Below, one piece after another: positions 1 to 8,194 of a stretch of DNA of 64,000 nt (its first letter is position 1; each line of letters starts with the position of its first letter). Location of the stretch: NCBI RefSeq assembly GCF_023161965.1, contig NZ_JALNTY010000002.1, positions 398,552 through 462,551 on the forward strand. Direction: 5' to 3'. The position numbers and the translations under genes are program-made. The notes under the pieces are model-generated. The model saw only the letters and a list, made by a program, of their open reading frames with translations. It searched no databases and was not told the DNA's origin. The DNA is from Anaerosoma tenue (GTDB taxonomy: Bacteria; Actinomycetota; Coriobacteriia; Anaerosomatales; Anaerosomataceae).

Positions 1-1114
1 AGACGAGAAGGAACGGCAAGAGGACCCCGTTGATCACCTGGGACACCAGCATGATGCCGATGAGGTCGATCCCGGGCACCAGGATCACCGCGGCCGAGGA
101 GAGGATCACCCCGGTGTACAGGCCGTTGAACAGGGGCGCCTCCGACCACGACCGGTCGATGCCCGACTCCCAGCCGAACGCTTCGCAGATGGCGTAAGCG
201 GCTGTCAGCGGCAGCACGGCCGCAGCGAGCAGGGACGCGGAGAGCAGTCCCACCGAGAAGAGCAGTTCCGCGTACGGGCCCGCCAGGGGAGCGAGTGCGC
301 TCGCCGCGTCATCCGCGCTCTCGATGACCGCTCCGGCCGGATGCAGCACCGTGGCGGTGGTGATGATGATGAAGCAGGCGATGACGTTGGCGGCCACAGC
401 GCCCGCCATCACGTCCCATCGGGCGAGGATCCACTCCTTGACCGTGGTCCCCTTGTCCACGATGTTGCTCTGCACCAGGAACTGCATCCACGGTGCGATC
501 GTGGTGCCGGTCAGTCCGATCGCGAGCGCGATGAAGGCACGGTCGGGGACGATGCGGGGCGTCACCATGGCGTGGCCGACCTCCAGCCAGTCGGGCCGCG
601 CGAGGAACGCGGCGACGACGTAGGCGATGAAGACCGACGAGAGCGCCAGGAACACCTTCTCCACGTTGCGGTAGCTGCCTCTCACCACGAGGAGCCATAC
701 CACGAGCGCCGCCACAGGGACCGAGAGGTATCTGGTCACGCCGAAGATCTCCATCGCCGCCGCGATGCCCGCGAACTCGGCGATGGTGGTGGCGGCGTTG
801 CTCGCCAGCAGCATGAGCATCGCCAGGAACGTTGGCCGGACGCCGAAGCGCTCGCGGATGAGAGCCGCGAAGCCCTTGCCCGTGACGGCGCCCATCCTGC
901 CGGCCATCTCCTGGATGATCACGAAGCTGGGTGTCATGGCGAGCATCATCCACAGCATCGTGTAGCCGTATCGTGCGCCCGCCACGGAGTACGTCGAGAT
1001 GCCGCCGGAGTCGTTCCCGGCGGAGGCTGCGATGACGCCGGGACCGATCACGCCCAGCACCGCCAGCAGCGGCAACCTCCTCTTCATGTGGTTCGTGGAG
1101 ATCACGCCGGGCAT
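1..1114 (-). CDS. Nramp-related divalent metal (probably Mg2+) transporter, 3' end outside window
   Basis: A frame open to the window edge gives about 371 residues of a polytopic membrane protein of the SLC11/Nramp fold. Helix 1 reads GPGVIAASAGNDSGG, so the classical metal-binding DPGN becomes DSGG: the Asp is kept and the Asn lost. Helix 6 reads TTIAPWMQF where classical Nramp has MPHN. Near the edge, SQVINGVLLPF matches a late Nramp helix. These substitutions are known from the NRMT clade, whose characterised member from Eggerthella lenta moves Mg2+. The ATG directly follows the upstream TAG (TAGATG), so translation is coupled to the MgtE-like gene; an internal ATG at 1087 is possible. Import of Mg2+ or Mn2+ is inferred from these residues and from the M-box leader. 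The C-terminus is not visible. Confidence 0.85.
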   Translation of the reverse strand, partial: MPGVISTNHMKRRLPLLAVLGVIGPGVIAASAGNDSGGISTYSVAGARYGYTMLWMMLAMTPSFVIIQEMAGRMGAVTGKGFAALIRERFGVRPTFLAMLMLLASNAATTIAEFAGIAAAMEIFGVTRYLSVPVAALVVWLLVVRGSYRNVEKVFLALSSVFIAYVVAAFLARPDWLEVGHAMVTPRIVPDRAFIALAIGLTGTTIAPWMQFLVQSNIVDKGTTVKEWILARWDVMAGAVAANVIACFIIITTATVLHPAGAVIESADDAASALAPLAGPYAELLFSVGLLSASLLAAAVLPLTAAYAICEAFGWESGIDRSWSEAPLFNGLYTGVILSSAAVILVPGIDLIGIMLVSQVINGVLLPFLLV

Positions 1115-2980
1115 CTACGCGCCGGTACCCGGCACGCTCCCGAGCGAGCCCGCCACGTACGCGAGCGTAAGGTAGACGACGGCGCTCAGGAGCATCGTCA
1201 TGACCGATAGGCCGGTGCCGGAGACCGTCTTGCCGGCGGCGCTCCGCCGCAGTGCGAGATGGCCGAGCAGCCCCCCCGCCAGTGCCGTCAGCAGCGCGGC
1301 CACCGCCGTGGACACCGCGAACGGCGTGGCGGCGGGGTCGATGTCCCCTAGCAGCAGGAACGCGAGCCCGAACGCGACCAGGGCGCTCAAGGCGGCGGTC
1401 ACCAGACCGATCCCGCCCTCACGCAGCAGGCGCGATCCCAGCGACGGGCGTTCTTCGCCGGCATCGCCTTCGATCAGCTCGGCGAGCGTGCGCGACGACA
1501 GGTCCTCGGCTGTGCGCAAGAGCAGCGGCAGGATCACCACGGCCCAGCCCATGAGGAGCGTCCCCGCCCGTGCGGAGGATCCGGTGCCCTCGACAAGGCC
1601 GGCGAGCGGTACCCGCAACGATATATAGGCGAGGAAGGCAACGGCCCAGACGAGCAGCCACGCGTTGCGGCGCACCAGCCACCACCACCATCCCGCGATG
1701 CGACCGTGCTCCGCGGCGGCGCCGGTGGCGATCGCGAGGTCCTCGGCAGACTCCTCCTCGAGCACGTCCAGGGCATCGTCGACGGTGACGATACCCAGGA
1801 GGACCCCGGTCTCGTCGATGACGGGAAGGGCGAGCAGGTCGTACTTGCTCATCATCTCCGCCACGAGCTCCTGGTCGTCATCGGGATTCACGGTGATGAC
1901 CTCCCGCTGGATGAGCTCGGTCACCGGCGTATCCGGCTCCGACATCACCAGGTCGCGCAGCGACACGACACCTTCGAGGCGGCGGTCGTCATCGACCACG
2001 TAGATGTAGTAGATGCTTTCGTGCTCGGCGGCGCCGGTCCGCAGATGGTCCACCACGCCCTGCACCGTCATGTCATCGGTGAGCGTGGTCACCTCGGGCG
2101 TCATGATGCCACCCGCCGTCTTCTCCCGGTAGCCCAGCAGCGAACGGATCGCCTGAGCCTCGCTCACTCCCATGAGACGCAGCAGCGCCTCGGCCTTGTC
2201 GTAGGGAAGGTCGCCGATGATGTCGGCGGCGTCATCGGGGTCCATCTCCTCCAGGATGTCCGAGGCGCGCTGGTCGCCGAGGTCGCCGATGAGGTCCGCC
2301 TGGAACTCGTCCTCGAGCTCGGCCACGGTGAGTGCGGCCTGGACGTTGTCGAGATGCTCGAACACCCGCGCGCGCTGTGAGGGGTGCAGCTGCTCGAGCA
2401 CGTCGGCCACGTCGGCCGGATGCAGTTCGTGCAGGCGCTTGTGGGTGATCGACAAGCGCACGTGTGAGAGGTCGCGATCGAGCAGGTCCATGTAGTTCCA
2501 GGCGATGAGGTTCTCGGAGAGTTCTCGGCCGAGAAGGCGCATCGCGGAGGCGGCTGCACGTTCCACTGCGGGGTGAAGGCCGCGCAGGATGCCGCGGGCC
2601 CCCACCTCGGCGCCCAGAAGGCGAAGCTGGTTGCGCGATTCCGAGAGCTTGAGGTCGTTGACCCGCACGACCTTCATGCCCTGCGTGTCCACGATCTGCT
2701 TGTTGAGCAGGTCTCGCGCGAGCAGGACCTCGTCCGGCTGGAGATAACTGAAGCGGAGCGCGGCGCGTTCGGCGTTGAGCTGGACGCGTTCGTCCTCGAG
2801 CGATGCCACGAACTTGCGCCACGAGAGCATGAACGGCGTCTTGTCGGGGCCGAGGAACGCGAGCGAGGTGACGCGGGGGAACACCTCGCCGGTGGCGATG
2901 GCGATGTCGCTGATCTCGCCGATGACCTCGCCGGCGGCATCCACCACCGGCTTGCCCAGCATCTGGGTGAGATAGAACAT
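1115..2980 (-). CDS. PRC-barrel / MgtE-N / CBS-domain protein with C-terminal membrane domain
   Basis: About 621 residues from the chosen ATG, which has a good AGGAAGGAG site 5-7 bases upstream; a longer frame reaches 3001. Domain order is two PRC-barrel-like segments (about 1-140), an MgtE N-terminal superhelix (about 200-300, with repeats such as MDPDDAADIIGDLP), a CBS pair (about 305-425, starting near GGIMTPEVTTL), then about five hydrophobic helices (about 435-620). MgtE-N plus CBS is the Mg2+-sensing half of MgtE channels. The membrane part looks diverged from standard MgtE, so it may be a true channel or a sensor/regulator of the transporter translated right after it. It is the first gene downstream of an M-box riboswitch, which supports a role in Mg2+ homeostasis. 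Confidence 0.85.
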   Translation of the reverse strand: MFYLTQMLGKPVVDAAGEVIGEISDIAIATGEVFPRVTSLAFLGPDKTPFMLSWRKFVASLEDERVQLNAERAALRFSYLQPDEVLLARDLLNKQIVDTQGMKVVRVNDLKLSESRNQLRLLGAEVGARGILRGLHPAVERAAASAMRLLGRELSENLIAWNYMDLLDRDLSHVRLSITHKRLHELHPADVADVLEQLHPSQRARVFEHLDNVQAALTVAELEDEFQADLIGDLGDQRASDILEEMDPDDAADIIGDLPYDKAEALLRLMGVSEAQAIRSLLGYREKTAGGIMTPEVTTLTDDMTVQGVVDHLRTGAAEHESIYYIYVVDDDRRLEGVVSLRDLVMSEPDTPVTELIQREVITVNPDDDQELVAEMMSKYDLLALPVIDETGVLLGIVTVDDALDVLEEESAEDLAIATGAAAEHGRIAGWWWWLVRRNAWLLVWAVAFLAYISLRVPLAGLVEGTGSSARAGTLLMGWAVVILPLLLRTAEDLSSRTLAELIEGDAGEERPSLGSRLLREGGIGLVTAALSALVAFGLAFLLLGDIDPAATPFAVSTAVAALLTALAGGLLGHLALRRSAAGKTVSGTGLSVMTMLLSAVVYLTLAYVAGSLGSVPGTGA

Positions 2981-3120
2981 ATGGCTCCTTCCTCCCGGCA
3001 CGCGGGCCGGCAGGTCGATCGTGGCGGGCCCCGGTCACCCACGACGATCGCAGGAGCCGGGACCTAGGGACTTGATGGTGTCACCGAGGTCCGTTTCTCT
3101 TGGCAACAGGTCCGACAACG

Positions 3121-3152
3121 AAAAGAGCCCCGCATCATCATGACGGGGGCCC
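3121..3152 (-). terminator. Intrinsic terminator in the M-box leader
   Basis: Read on the minus strand, GGGCCCC and GGGGCTC pair around a 14-base loop and are followed by TTTTCGTT. It lies about 110 bases downstream of the Mg2+ aptamer and about 140 bases before the MgtE-like start. This is the expected place for an expression platform that stops transcription when Mg2+ is bound. The stem is clear; the mutually exclusive antiterminator was not worked out. Confidence 0.7.
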
Positions 3153-3264
3153 TGGAGCGGCATGCGCCGCACGCGGAGCGGCATCGTATCACGGCCGCCC
3201 GCTGCTCCGTCCCTCGTCTGCGGATTTGGCACTGTCCGACGTAGGGCGCACGGCACGCCGTGCG

Positions 3265-3402
3265 GCGGAAAGTTCCCGCCTTTGCAGTCCCAGCCACCTT
3301 AGCCTTCGCCTTAAGCCGGCGAGGGCTGTTCTACCCATTGGCGTCTCTCGACATTTCCGGGCAGTGGCCTGTGTTCGAACAGGAGCCGCACCGTAACAGA
3401 TG
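3265..3402 (-). ncRNA. M-box (ykoK leader) Mg2+ riboswitch aptamer
   Basis: Minus-strand sequence matches the conserved M-box core in the correct order: GGCTCCTG, then CAGGCCACTGCCC, then GAAATGTCGAGAGACGCCAA, then TGGGTAGAACAG, then GGCTTAAGGCGA, then GGTGGCTGGGACTGC. These are the signature blocks of the Bacillus mgtE and ykoK leaders, which fold around several Mg2+ ions. A promoter lies upstream and an intrinsic terminator downstream, before the MgtE-like gene and the Nramp-related gene. High Mg2+ would therefore switch the transport operon off. The match is strong by eye; the boundaries are approximate. Confidence 0.93.
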
Positions 3403-3447
3403 GAGCGCTCGTGTCGCTGTCAACGCACCGCACAGCGGTGCACGTGC

Positions 3448-3476
3448 ATTGTAGGTCTCCGTGTGGCATGCGGCAA
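3448..3476 (-). promoter_or_regulatory. Probable sigma-70-type promoter of the M-box leader
   Basis: On the minus strand a TTGCCG -35 (3471-3476) and a TACAAT -10 (3448-3453) are 17 bases apart. The predicted start lies near 3441, about 40 bases before the aptamer, as needed for a complete riboswitch. A TTGACA nearer the aptamer was rejected because transcription from it would cut into the fold. Confidence 0.55.
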
Positions 3477-3522
3477 CACCCCGCAGGACGAAGGGCCCGC
3501 ACCCTCTATGGCGCGTGGACGA

Positions 3523-4419
3523 TCATCCGGTGGCGCCACGCCACGCCCTGGCGAACTCGGCCCATCCCTCCGTGCGATCGCCTGCGGTGCGCCACACGTT
3601 GTCGCGAGGCTCACGCTCGAGACCGGCCACGACGCCGTTGCTGCCGAACGCGTTGCCCACGAGCGTCATCACGCCCACCGCATCGGCCATCTGGAGGTCG
3701 GTGGCCGAGTCGCCGATGGCCGCGGCCTGCTCGCGCGAGAGCCCCCGCCAGGCGAGGTCGAGATCGATCGCCCGCGCCTTGCACACTCCGCGCGGCACCA
3801 CGTGATACGCGTGGGGCGGCATGTCGCGGCAGGTGAGTGTCCCATAGCTGCGCAGCATCCCGTTGTCCACGAGATCCAGCGGCAGCGGGAGCGTGTCGAG
3901 CACCGCTTGTCCTTTGGCCACGTCGAGACATCCGCGGAGCAGGAGCGAGACCTCGCGGTCGAGCTGCCACGGCGCGTAGTGCTCGATGCGGCCGGGGAAG
4001 GCTTCGATCAAGGTCTCGGCCGCCCGCACCTGATTGATCGCCTCGAAGGGGGAGAGCCCGGGGGCCGCCACGTCGTCCGGCCACTCGCCAAGGTCCACAC
4101 GTTCCTGGAAGTCGAGACCCGTGCCGTGCACGATGATGCCGCCGGCCTCGGCGATATAGCCGTCCCAGCCAAGCAACTGTGTGAGCTCGCGGAGCTGGAT
4201 GCGGCCTCGTCCCGAGATGGGGACGACCTTGAGTCCCGCGCGGTTGAGCGCCACGATCTGTTCTGCCACGACGAGCGAAGGCGACGCTGCTGCGTCGGCG
4301 AGCACGCTTCCGCCCTTGGCCACGAGCGTGCCGTCGAGGTCGGTGTACAGCACGCGTACGCGCGACAGGGCGTCTGCGGCACGGGGGTCTGTCGCGATCA
4401 GCGGGATGTCGGGTGCCAC
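3523..4419 (-). CDS. HAD-superfamily phosphatase (Cof-like)
   Basis: About 298 residues from a GTG preceded by AAGGAG four bases upstream; the longer open frame to 4833 has no supporting site. Motif I, LYTDLDGTLV near residue 25, carries the nucleophilic Asp. Motif II is the Ser in VVPISGRG. Motif IV is AIGDSATDLQMADAVG near residue 250. A large insert between motifs II and III (about 80-215) fits a type IIB cap, as in Cof/sucrose-phosphatase-like enzymes acting on small phosphorylated metabolites. The substrate cannot be read from sequence. It is divergent from the secreted-protein gene and convergent with nothing, so it is probably monocistronic. Confidence 0.8.
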   Translation of the reverse strand: MAPDIPLIATDPRAADALSRVRVLYTDLDGTLVAKGGSVLADAAASPSLVVAEQIVALNRAGLKVVPISGRGRIQLRELTQLLGWDGYIAEAGGIIVHGTGLDFQERVDLGEWPDDVAAPGLSPFEAINQVRAAETLIEAFPGRIEHYAPWQLDREVSLLLRGCLDVAKGQAVLDTLPLPLDLVDNGMLRSYGTLTCRDMPPHAYHVVPRGVCKARAIDLDLAWRGLSREQAAAIGDSATDLQMADAVGVMTLVGNAFGSNGVVAGLEREPRDNVWRTAGDRTEGWAEFARAWRGATG

Positions 4420-4648
4420 GGCGCTCCTTCCATAGGTGCCGCCCCATTGTAGGTGATGGCGCCACAGCATGGCGCCGGCCCGTTCGGCGGATGCAGTCCG
4501 TACACCGGGCCAGGGTGTGTGTAGGCGCGCCCCTCCACGGGTAACAAGTCTCACGGCCTCCCTGCGGGGCAGGGTCCCGGGGGGACGGGGGCTGTGCCGC
4601 CGTGTCCGCTCGGTCCGATGCGACCGGAGCGGAGAGGGAGGTACCGCC

Positions 4649-5800
4649 ATGAAACACGTTCGAATACTAATCGTGGTTGCGCTCGCGCTCGCCCTTGCCG
4701 TGCAGATGACACCGGCGTTGGCCGCCAGCGGCACACCGAACACGGATCCGCCGAAGCCTGGTCCCGATCCTGGCACGGGAGAGCAAGACCCCTTCGCCGC
4801 GATGCCCAACCTGTCGTTCCCCGTGGTCGCCACCGATCACATCGAGACCTTCTACCTGAAGACCTGGACCGATCTCGACGGGGACGGCGAGTACGACGGG
4901 AACGAGTTCACGCTCACGCTCGACGCTGACGGGAACCCTATCCCGATCGAGGTCCTCGAGGTCATCAGGGAGCAGTACACGGGCGGCTATGAGGGCAACG
5001 AGGGCGAGGTCTACACCACGTATGTGATCGGTGACGACGGCGGTACCGTGGATGCCGACCTCGACGGCGTGCCCGATATGACAGAACCGATCGACATGGA
5101 GACGTGGCTCCGTTCGATGGCGCCATGGTATCCGCAGCCGACGACGACCACCTCCGACGACCCCAACCTGATCTGGAACGTCGACTACGTGAGCGCGTCC
5201 AACAGCTGGCAGGCCGACTGGGTGAAGACGGCCGACGCGGTGATGATCGACTTCATCGACTGGGGCAATCCGATGGAGAACATCAACCCGATCGTCGGGC
5301 AGCGGTTCCCCGTGGAGATCGCGCTCTATCAGAAGCTTGCCGAGCCGATGACCGCCTACAAGATGGCGTGTCTCGAGTACCCCGGAAGCAAGACCGAGCT
5401 CTTCGGCACCTCGACGCTTGACGGCAGCGGGTACACGTGGGAGTCGTACTACGCGACCGTGCTCACCAACAGGTTCTTCGCCGAGGTGTGGAACCCCGAC
5501 GGGAGCATCACCAAGCTCGACATCGAGCCCGGGATCGGGCCGAGCGGCAAGATGAACTTCGCCTCGGCCGGCGGGGGCTGGATCCCCACGATGCCCGGCT
5601 GGCACCGGGTCTGGCTCCATACGAACGACCCGCTGATCAGCCTCCAGGGCGCTATCGTGAACAACGACGAGCACTACATCATGTCCACGGGCTTCCTGGC
5701 CGAGGAACTCACCAAGAACAAGCTCGAGCTGACCGGCATCGTCGGTGACAGCACCTTCATCGACGTTCTGGTGGTCAAGCCGAGCGGCGGCAAGAAGTAG
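4649..5800 (+). CDS. Secreted protein of unknown function
   Basis: 383 residues from an ATG with GGAGAGGGAGG upstream. Residues 1-25 form a typical signal peptide (MKH, then a Leu/Ala/Val core, cut near TPALAA). A Pro/Gly/Asp linker follows (about 27-45). The mature part has Asp-rich stretches such as DLDGDGEYDGNEF and DADLDGVPDM that resemble Ca2+-binding loops, and many aromatic residues. I do not recognise a family; there is no heme motif, no lipobox and no cell-wall anchor, so it is probably exported and free or loosely associated. A strong terminator follows immediately, so it is a single-gene unit. Confidence 0.75.
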   Translation: MKHVRILIVVALALALAVQMTPALAASGTPNTDPPKPGPDPGTGEQDPFAAMPNLSFPVVATDHIETFYLKTWTDLDGDGEYDGNEFTLTLDADGNPIPIEVLEVIREQYTGGYEGNEGEVYTTYVIGDDGGTVDADLDGVPDMTEPIDMETWLRSMAPWYPQPTTTTSDDPNLIWNVDYVSASNSWQADWVKTADAVMIDFIDWGNPMENINPIVGQRFPVEIALYQKLAEPMTAYKMACLEYPGSKTELFGTSTLDGSGYTWESYYATVLTNRFFAEVWNPDGSITKLDIEPGIGPSGKMNFASAGGGWIPTMPGWHRVWLHTNDPLISLQGAIVNNDEHYIMSTGFLAEELTKNKLELTGIVGDSTFIDVLVVKPSGGKK

Positions 5801-5858
5801 CGCTGACACGGGCACGCGGACGGAGGCGCCCGCTGACCGATGTCACGCTCCGCTCACC

Positions 5859-5890
5859 GACCCCGGGGACCCAGCTCCCCGGGGTCGTTC
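5859..5890 (+). terminator. Strong intrinsic terminator
   Basis: A perfect 11-bp inverted repeat (GACCCCGGGGA and TCCCCGGGGTC) around a CCCAGC loop, followed by GTTCTATA. It closes the secreted-protein gene and separates it from the GNAT gene. Confidence 0.75.
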
Positions 5891-5939
5891 TATACTTGCA
5901 GGGGTCCTCCGTCCCATCTGTCCCGCAAGGAGCTTCGCA

Positions 5940-6545
5940 GTGAACGACGAACCGCAGGCCCCATATCCTCAGTACAGATGCGCCCAGTGCGGCAAGGAGC
6001 TTCCGCTCACCGACGCCCGCCTTGCGGTCATGTGTGGCGATCACCGCTCGGGCGATGAGGATATCGAAGTGACCATCCGCCCCGCGCTTCCAGCCGATCG
6101 CCACGATATCGAGGACATCTGCGACCAGGCGCTCGGGGAGACCGACGTGGACACCTTCGGCCGCTCGTTCGATGTGCTCGAGCAGGAGAATCTGGTCGCC
6201 GTCTTCGAGGGCGGGCTCGCCGGCCTTCTGTCCCTTGCGGTGCATGAGGGCGATCTGGCGGTCGTGCTCCTGAGCGTGTACCCGGAGTTCCAGGGCCACG
6301 GTGTGGGGCGTGCCCTGATCGGTGCGGCGATCGACCTCGCGGCGGCGCGAGGCCTTCCGGCCGTGAAGGCCGCCATCAGCAACGACGACGTACCGTCGTT
6401 CTCCTTCTATCAGCGCCACGATTTCGTGATCGACTCCATCGCCAAGGGCCTGCTCGCCGACCGCTACGGTTCCGCGGAGCCCGGCTTCTCAGGCATACTC
6501 GTGCGTGATGAGATCAGGCTGCGCCGCTCCGTGTGCCGCGCCTGA
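5940..6545 (+). CDS. GNAT-family N-acetyltransferase with N-terminal Cys-rich segment
   Basis: 201 residues from a GTG with AAGGAG upstream; a longer frame to 5745 would run through the terminator and is rejected. Residues about 12-34 contain CAQC and then CGDH, possibly a small zinc site. The GNAT fold occupies about 45-190: VTIRPALPADRHDIEDIC for the first strand and helix, then LSVYPEFQGHGVGRALI, which carries the acetyl-CoA pyrophosphate loop (Q/RxxGxG/A), then SFYQRHDF near the end. The substrate is unknown. The lipoprotein gene follows after 25 bases on the same strand, so the two may be cotranscribed. Confidence 0.85.
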   Translation: MNDEPQAPYPQYRCAQCGKELPLTDARLAVMCGDHRSGDEDIEVTIRPALPADRHDIEDICDQALGETDVDTFGRSFDVLEQENLVAVFEGGLAGLLSLAVHEGDLAVVLLSVYPEFQGHGVGRALIGAAIDLAAARGLPAVKAAISNDDVPSFSFYQRHDFVIDSIAKGLLADRYGSAEPGFSGILVRDEIRLRRSVCRA

Positions 6546-6570
6546 GCCGCCGCCTCCGGAAGGAAGCCCC

Positions 6571-7308
6571 ATGCGTCTTCGATCGTTGTCCGTCTACGCC
6601 TGCGCCATTCTCGCGCTGATGCTCCTCGCCGGCTGTTCGGCGGTCGGAGGCGAGGATGTCCCGGTCTCGACCGGTCCGGCGTTCCAGGATGTCGACCCCG
6701 ACCCGATCAGGATCGGGGTGACACCGGATGGCGACGCGCTTCCGCTGTGGGTCGCCGACCGCGAAGGACTCTTCGGCGATGCGGGGGTCGAAGCCGAGAT
6801 CGTCGTCTTCGAGTCGCCTACGGAACGGGACGCGGCTCTCACGAGCGGCTCGATCGACGCTTTCGTCGGCGGGATCGCCTCGGCGCTGGCGCTCGAGACC
6901 TCCGGCGTCCCGGTGGCGCTCGTGGCGACTCTCACCGATCCGGCGCGCTCAGGAGAGACGACCGGCGCCGCTCTGCCCGAAGGAGCGAGCGACGGCCTGA
7001 GCACGGATCCGGTATTCCTCGGGATCGCGGACCACTACCTCGCGCTGCCATCAGGCCTCCTGGCGTCGCGTGCGGTGCTTCAGGCGTACAACGCGGCGGT
7101 GGTCCGCATACAGGCCGATCCCGGCGGCTATCGTGATCTTCTGGCCGAGGTGGCGCGCATCGACGACGTGTCGGTGTCCACGCGCTACCTTGCGGCGGCG
7201 GCCCCGGGGAGGAGCCTCATCGAAAGCCTGCTAGCGCAGCAAGAGACGGGCGGAAACGGCTCGCCGGCACCAGGTTGCGACGATCTGGTCCTGGATATCG
7301 TGCGGTAG
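6571..7308 (+). CDS. Lipoprotein, short ABC-type solute-binding (SsuA/NMT1-like) protein
   Basis: 245 residues. The signal ends in a lipobox LLAGC with the lipidated Cys at 22. The start of the mature domain (IRIGVTPDGDALPLWVADREGLF, then ERDAALTSGSIDAFVGG) resembles NMT1/SsuA-type binding proteins, which present aminopyrimidines, sulfonates or nitrate to ABC importers. Full members have around 300 residues or more; here lobe II seems shortened between about 130 and 155. No permease or ATPase gene is adjacent. It may be an orphan receptor or a degenerate copy. GGAAGG lies upstream of the ATG. It converges on the receiver gene, with four bases between stop codons. Confidence 0.7.
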   Translation: MRLRSLSVYACAILALMLLAGCSAVGGEDVPVSTGPAFQDVDPDPIRIGVTPDGDALPLWVADREGLFGDAGVEAEIVVFESPTERDAALTSGSIDAFVGGIASALALETSGVPVALVATLTDPARSGETTGAALPEGASDGLSTDPVFLGIADHYLALPSGLLASRAVLQAYNAAVVRIQADPGGYRDLLAEVARIDDVSVSTRYLAAAAPGRSLIESLLAQQETGGNGSPAPGCDDLVLDIVR

Positions 7309-7312
7309 GTCG

Positions 7313-7684
7313 TCAGGTGTCGAGCATGCGCTCCACGTGCTGCCTGAGGTCGCCCGGCGAGAACGGCTTGACGAGATAATCGTTGCAGCCGAGGTCTTCG
7401 CCGTGCGCAAGATCGTCCTTCTGTGCGGCCGTGGTGAGCATCATCACGCGCACGCCCGCCGTCTCGGGCCGTTTGCGCAGGAAGCCGAGCACCTCCCACC
7501 CGTCGAGCTTGGGCATGGTGACATCGAGGAGGATGAGGTCCGGCTTGCGCTCGATCGCCGTTTCCAGCGCCTGCTCACCGTCCACGGCCTCGATCAACTC
7601 GTGGCCGAGAGAACGGAGCGCGGCCTTCACGAGCATGCGGATCTGCGCGTTGTCATCCGCGGTGAGGATCAGTCTCTGCGCCAT
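7313..7684 (-). CDS. Stand-alone response-regulator receiver protein
   Basis: 123 residues, a single REC domain with no output domain. The acidic pair is in TADDNAQIR, the phosphoacceptor Asp is in LILLDVTMPKLDGW near residue 53, the switch Thr is in MMLTTAA, and the conserved Lys is in DYLVKPFSPGD. It is last in the four-gene operon of hybrid kinase and receivers. Such proteins usually act by phosphotransfer or by binding a partner, as CheY does. The target is unknown. Confidence 0.88.
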   Translation of the reverse strand: MAQRLILTADDNAQIRMLVKAALRSLGHELIEAVDGEQALETAIERKPDLILLDVTMPKLDGWEVLGFLRKRPETAGVRVMMLTTAAQKDDLAHGEDLGCNDYLVKPFSPGDLRQHVERMLDT

Positions 7685-7719
7685 CGTCGCGATGCCCCTC
7701 GGTCGTGGCGTCCGGCCTG

Positions 7720-8178
7720 TCAGTCGCGATCTCTGTGCATGATCTCGACGATCTTCGACAGCTTCGCTTCGCGGCGACCACGCTCGCGCTCGAACTCGGC
7801 CCGTTTGGCCGGATCCAGCATCGCCGCGATATGGTCGGCCACCTCGGAGGGCTTGAACGGCTTGGGGAGGTAGTCGGCAAAGGGGTCGGAGGCGATCTCG
7901 CGGTGCTGCTCCTCGAACGTTCCGGCCGCCGAGAGGAAGAGGATCGGCAGCTCCTTCGTCTCGGGGCGCTGCCGCAGCTTGTCGTGCACCTCGTGACCGG
8001 TCATCCCCGGCATCATGACGTCCAGCACCACCAGGTCGGGTTTGTGGGCGGTGATCGCGGCAAGCCCCGTAAGACCGTCCTCGGCCTCGAGGACCTCGAA
8101 TCCGCGGTTGCCGAGCGCTACTGACAGAAGCTTGCGGATCGACGGCTCGTCATCGACGACCAGGACCTTCTTCATCAC
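7720..8178 (-). CDS. Stand-alone response-regulator receiver protein with charged C-terminal tail
   Basis: 152 residues (the second Met is an equally good start). The REC domain covers about 1-122: VVDDEPS, acceptor Asp in LVVLDVMMPGMTG, Ser in LFLSAAG, Lys in YLPKPFKPSE. A tail of about 30 residues rich in Arg, Glu and Lys (KRAEFERERGRREAKLSK) looks like an amphipathic helix that could dimerise or bind a partner. It is the third gene of the kinase-receiver operon. Confidence 0.87.
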   Translation of the reverse strand: MMKKVLVVDDEPSIRKLLSVALGNRGFEVLEAEDGLTGLAAITAHKPDLVVLDVMMPGMTGHEVHDKLRQRPETKELPILFLSAAGTFEEQHREIASDPFADYLPKPFKPSEVADHIAAMLDPAKRAEFERERGRREAKLSKIVEIMHRDRD

Positions 8179-8194
8179 GGCTGGTTCCTTCCCC

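Noticed and set aside
3408-3425. TTGACA (minus strand) as the -35 of the M-box promoter
   Set aside because: No good -10 at 16-18 bases, and transcription would start inside the aptamer. The TTGCCG/TACAAT pair upstream fits better.
4420-4648. Possible riboswitch before the secreted protein
   Set aside because: GC-rich and able to fold, but no conserved core of a known class (cyclic di-GMP, cobalamin, SAM) could be found by eye.
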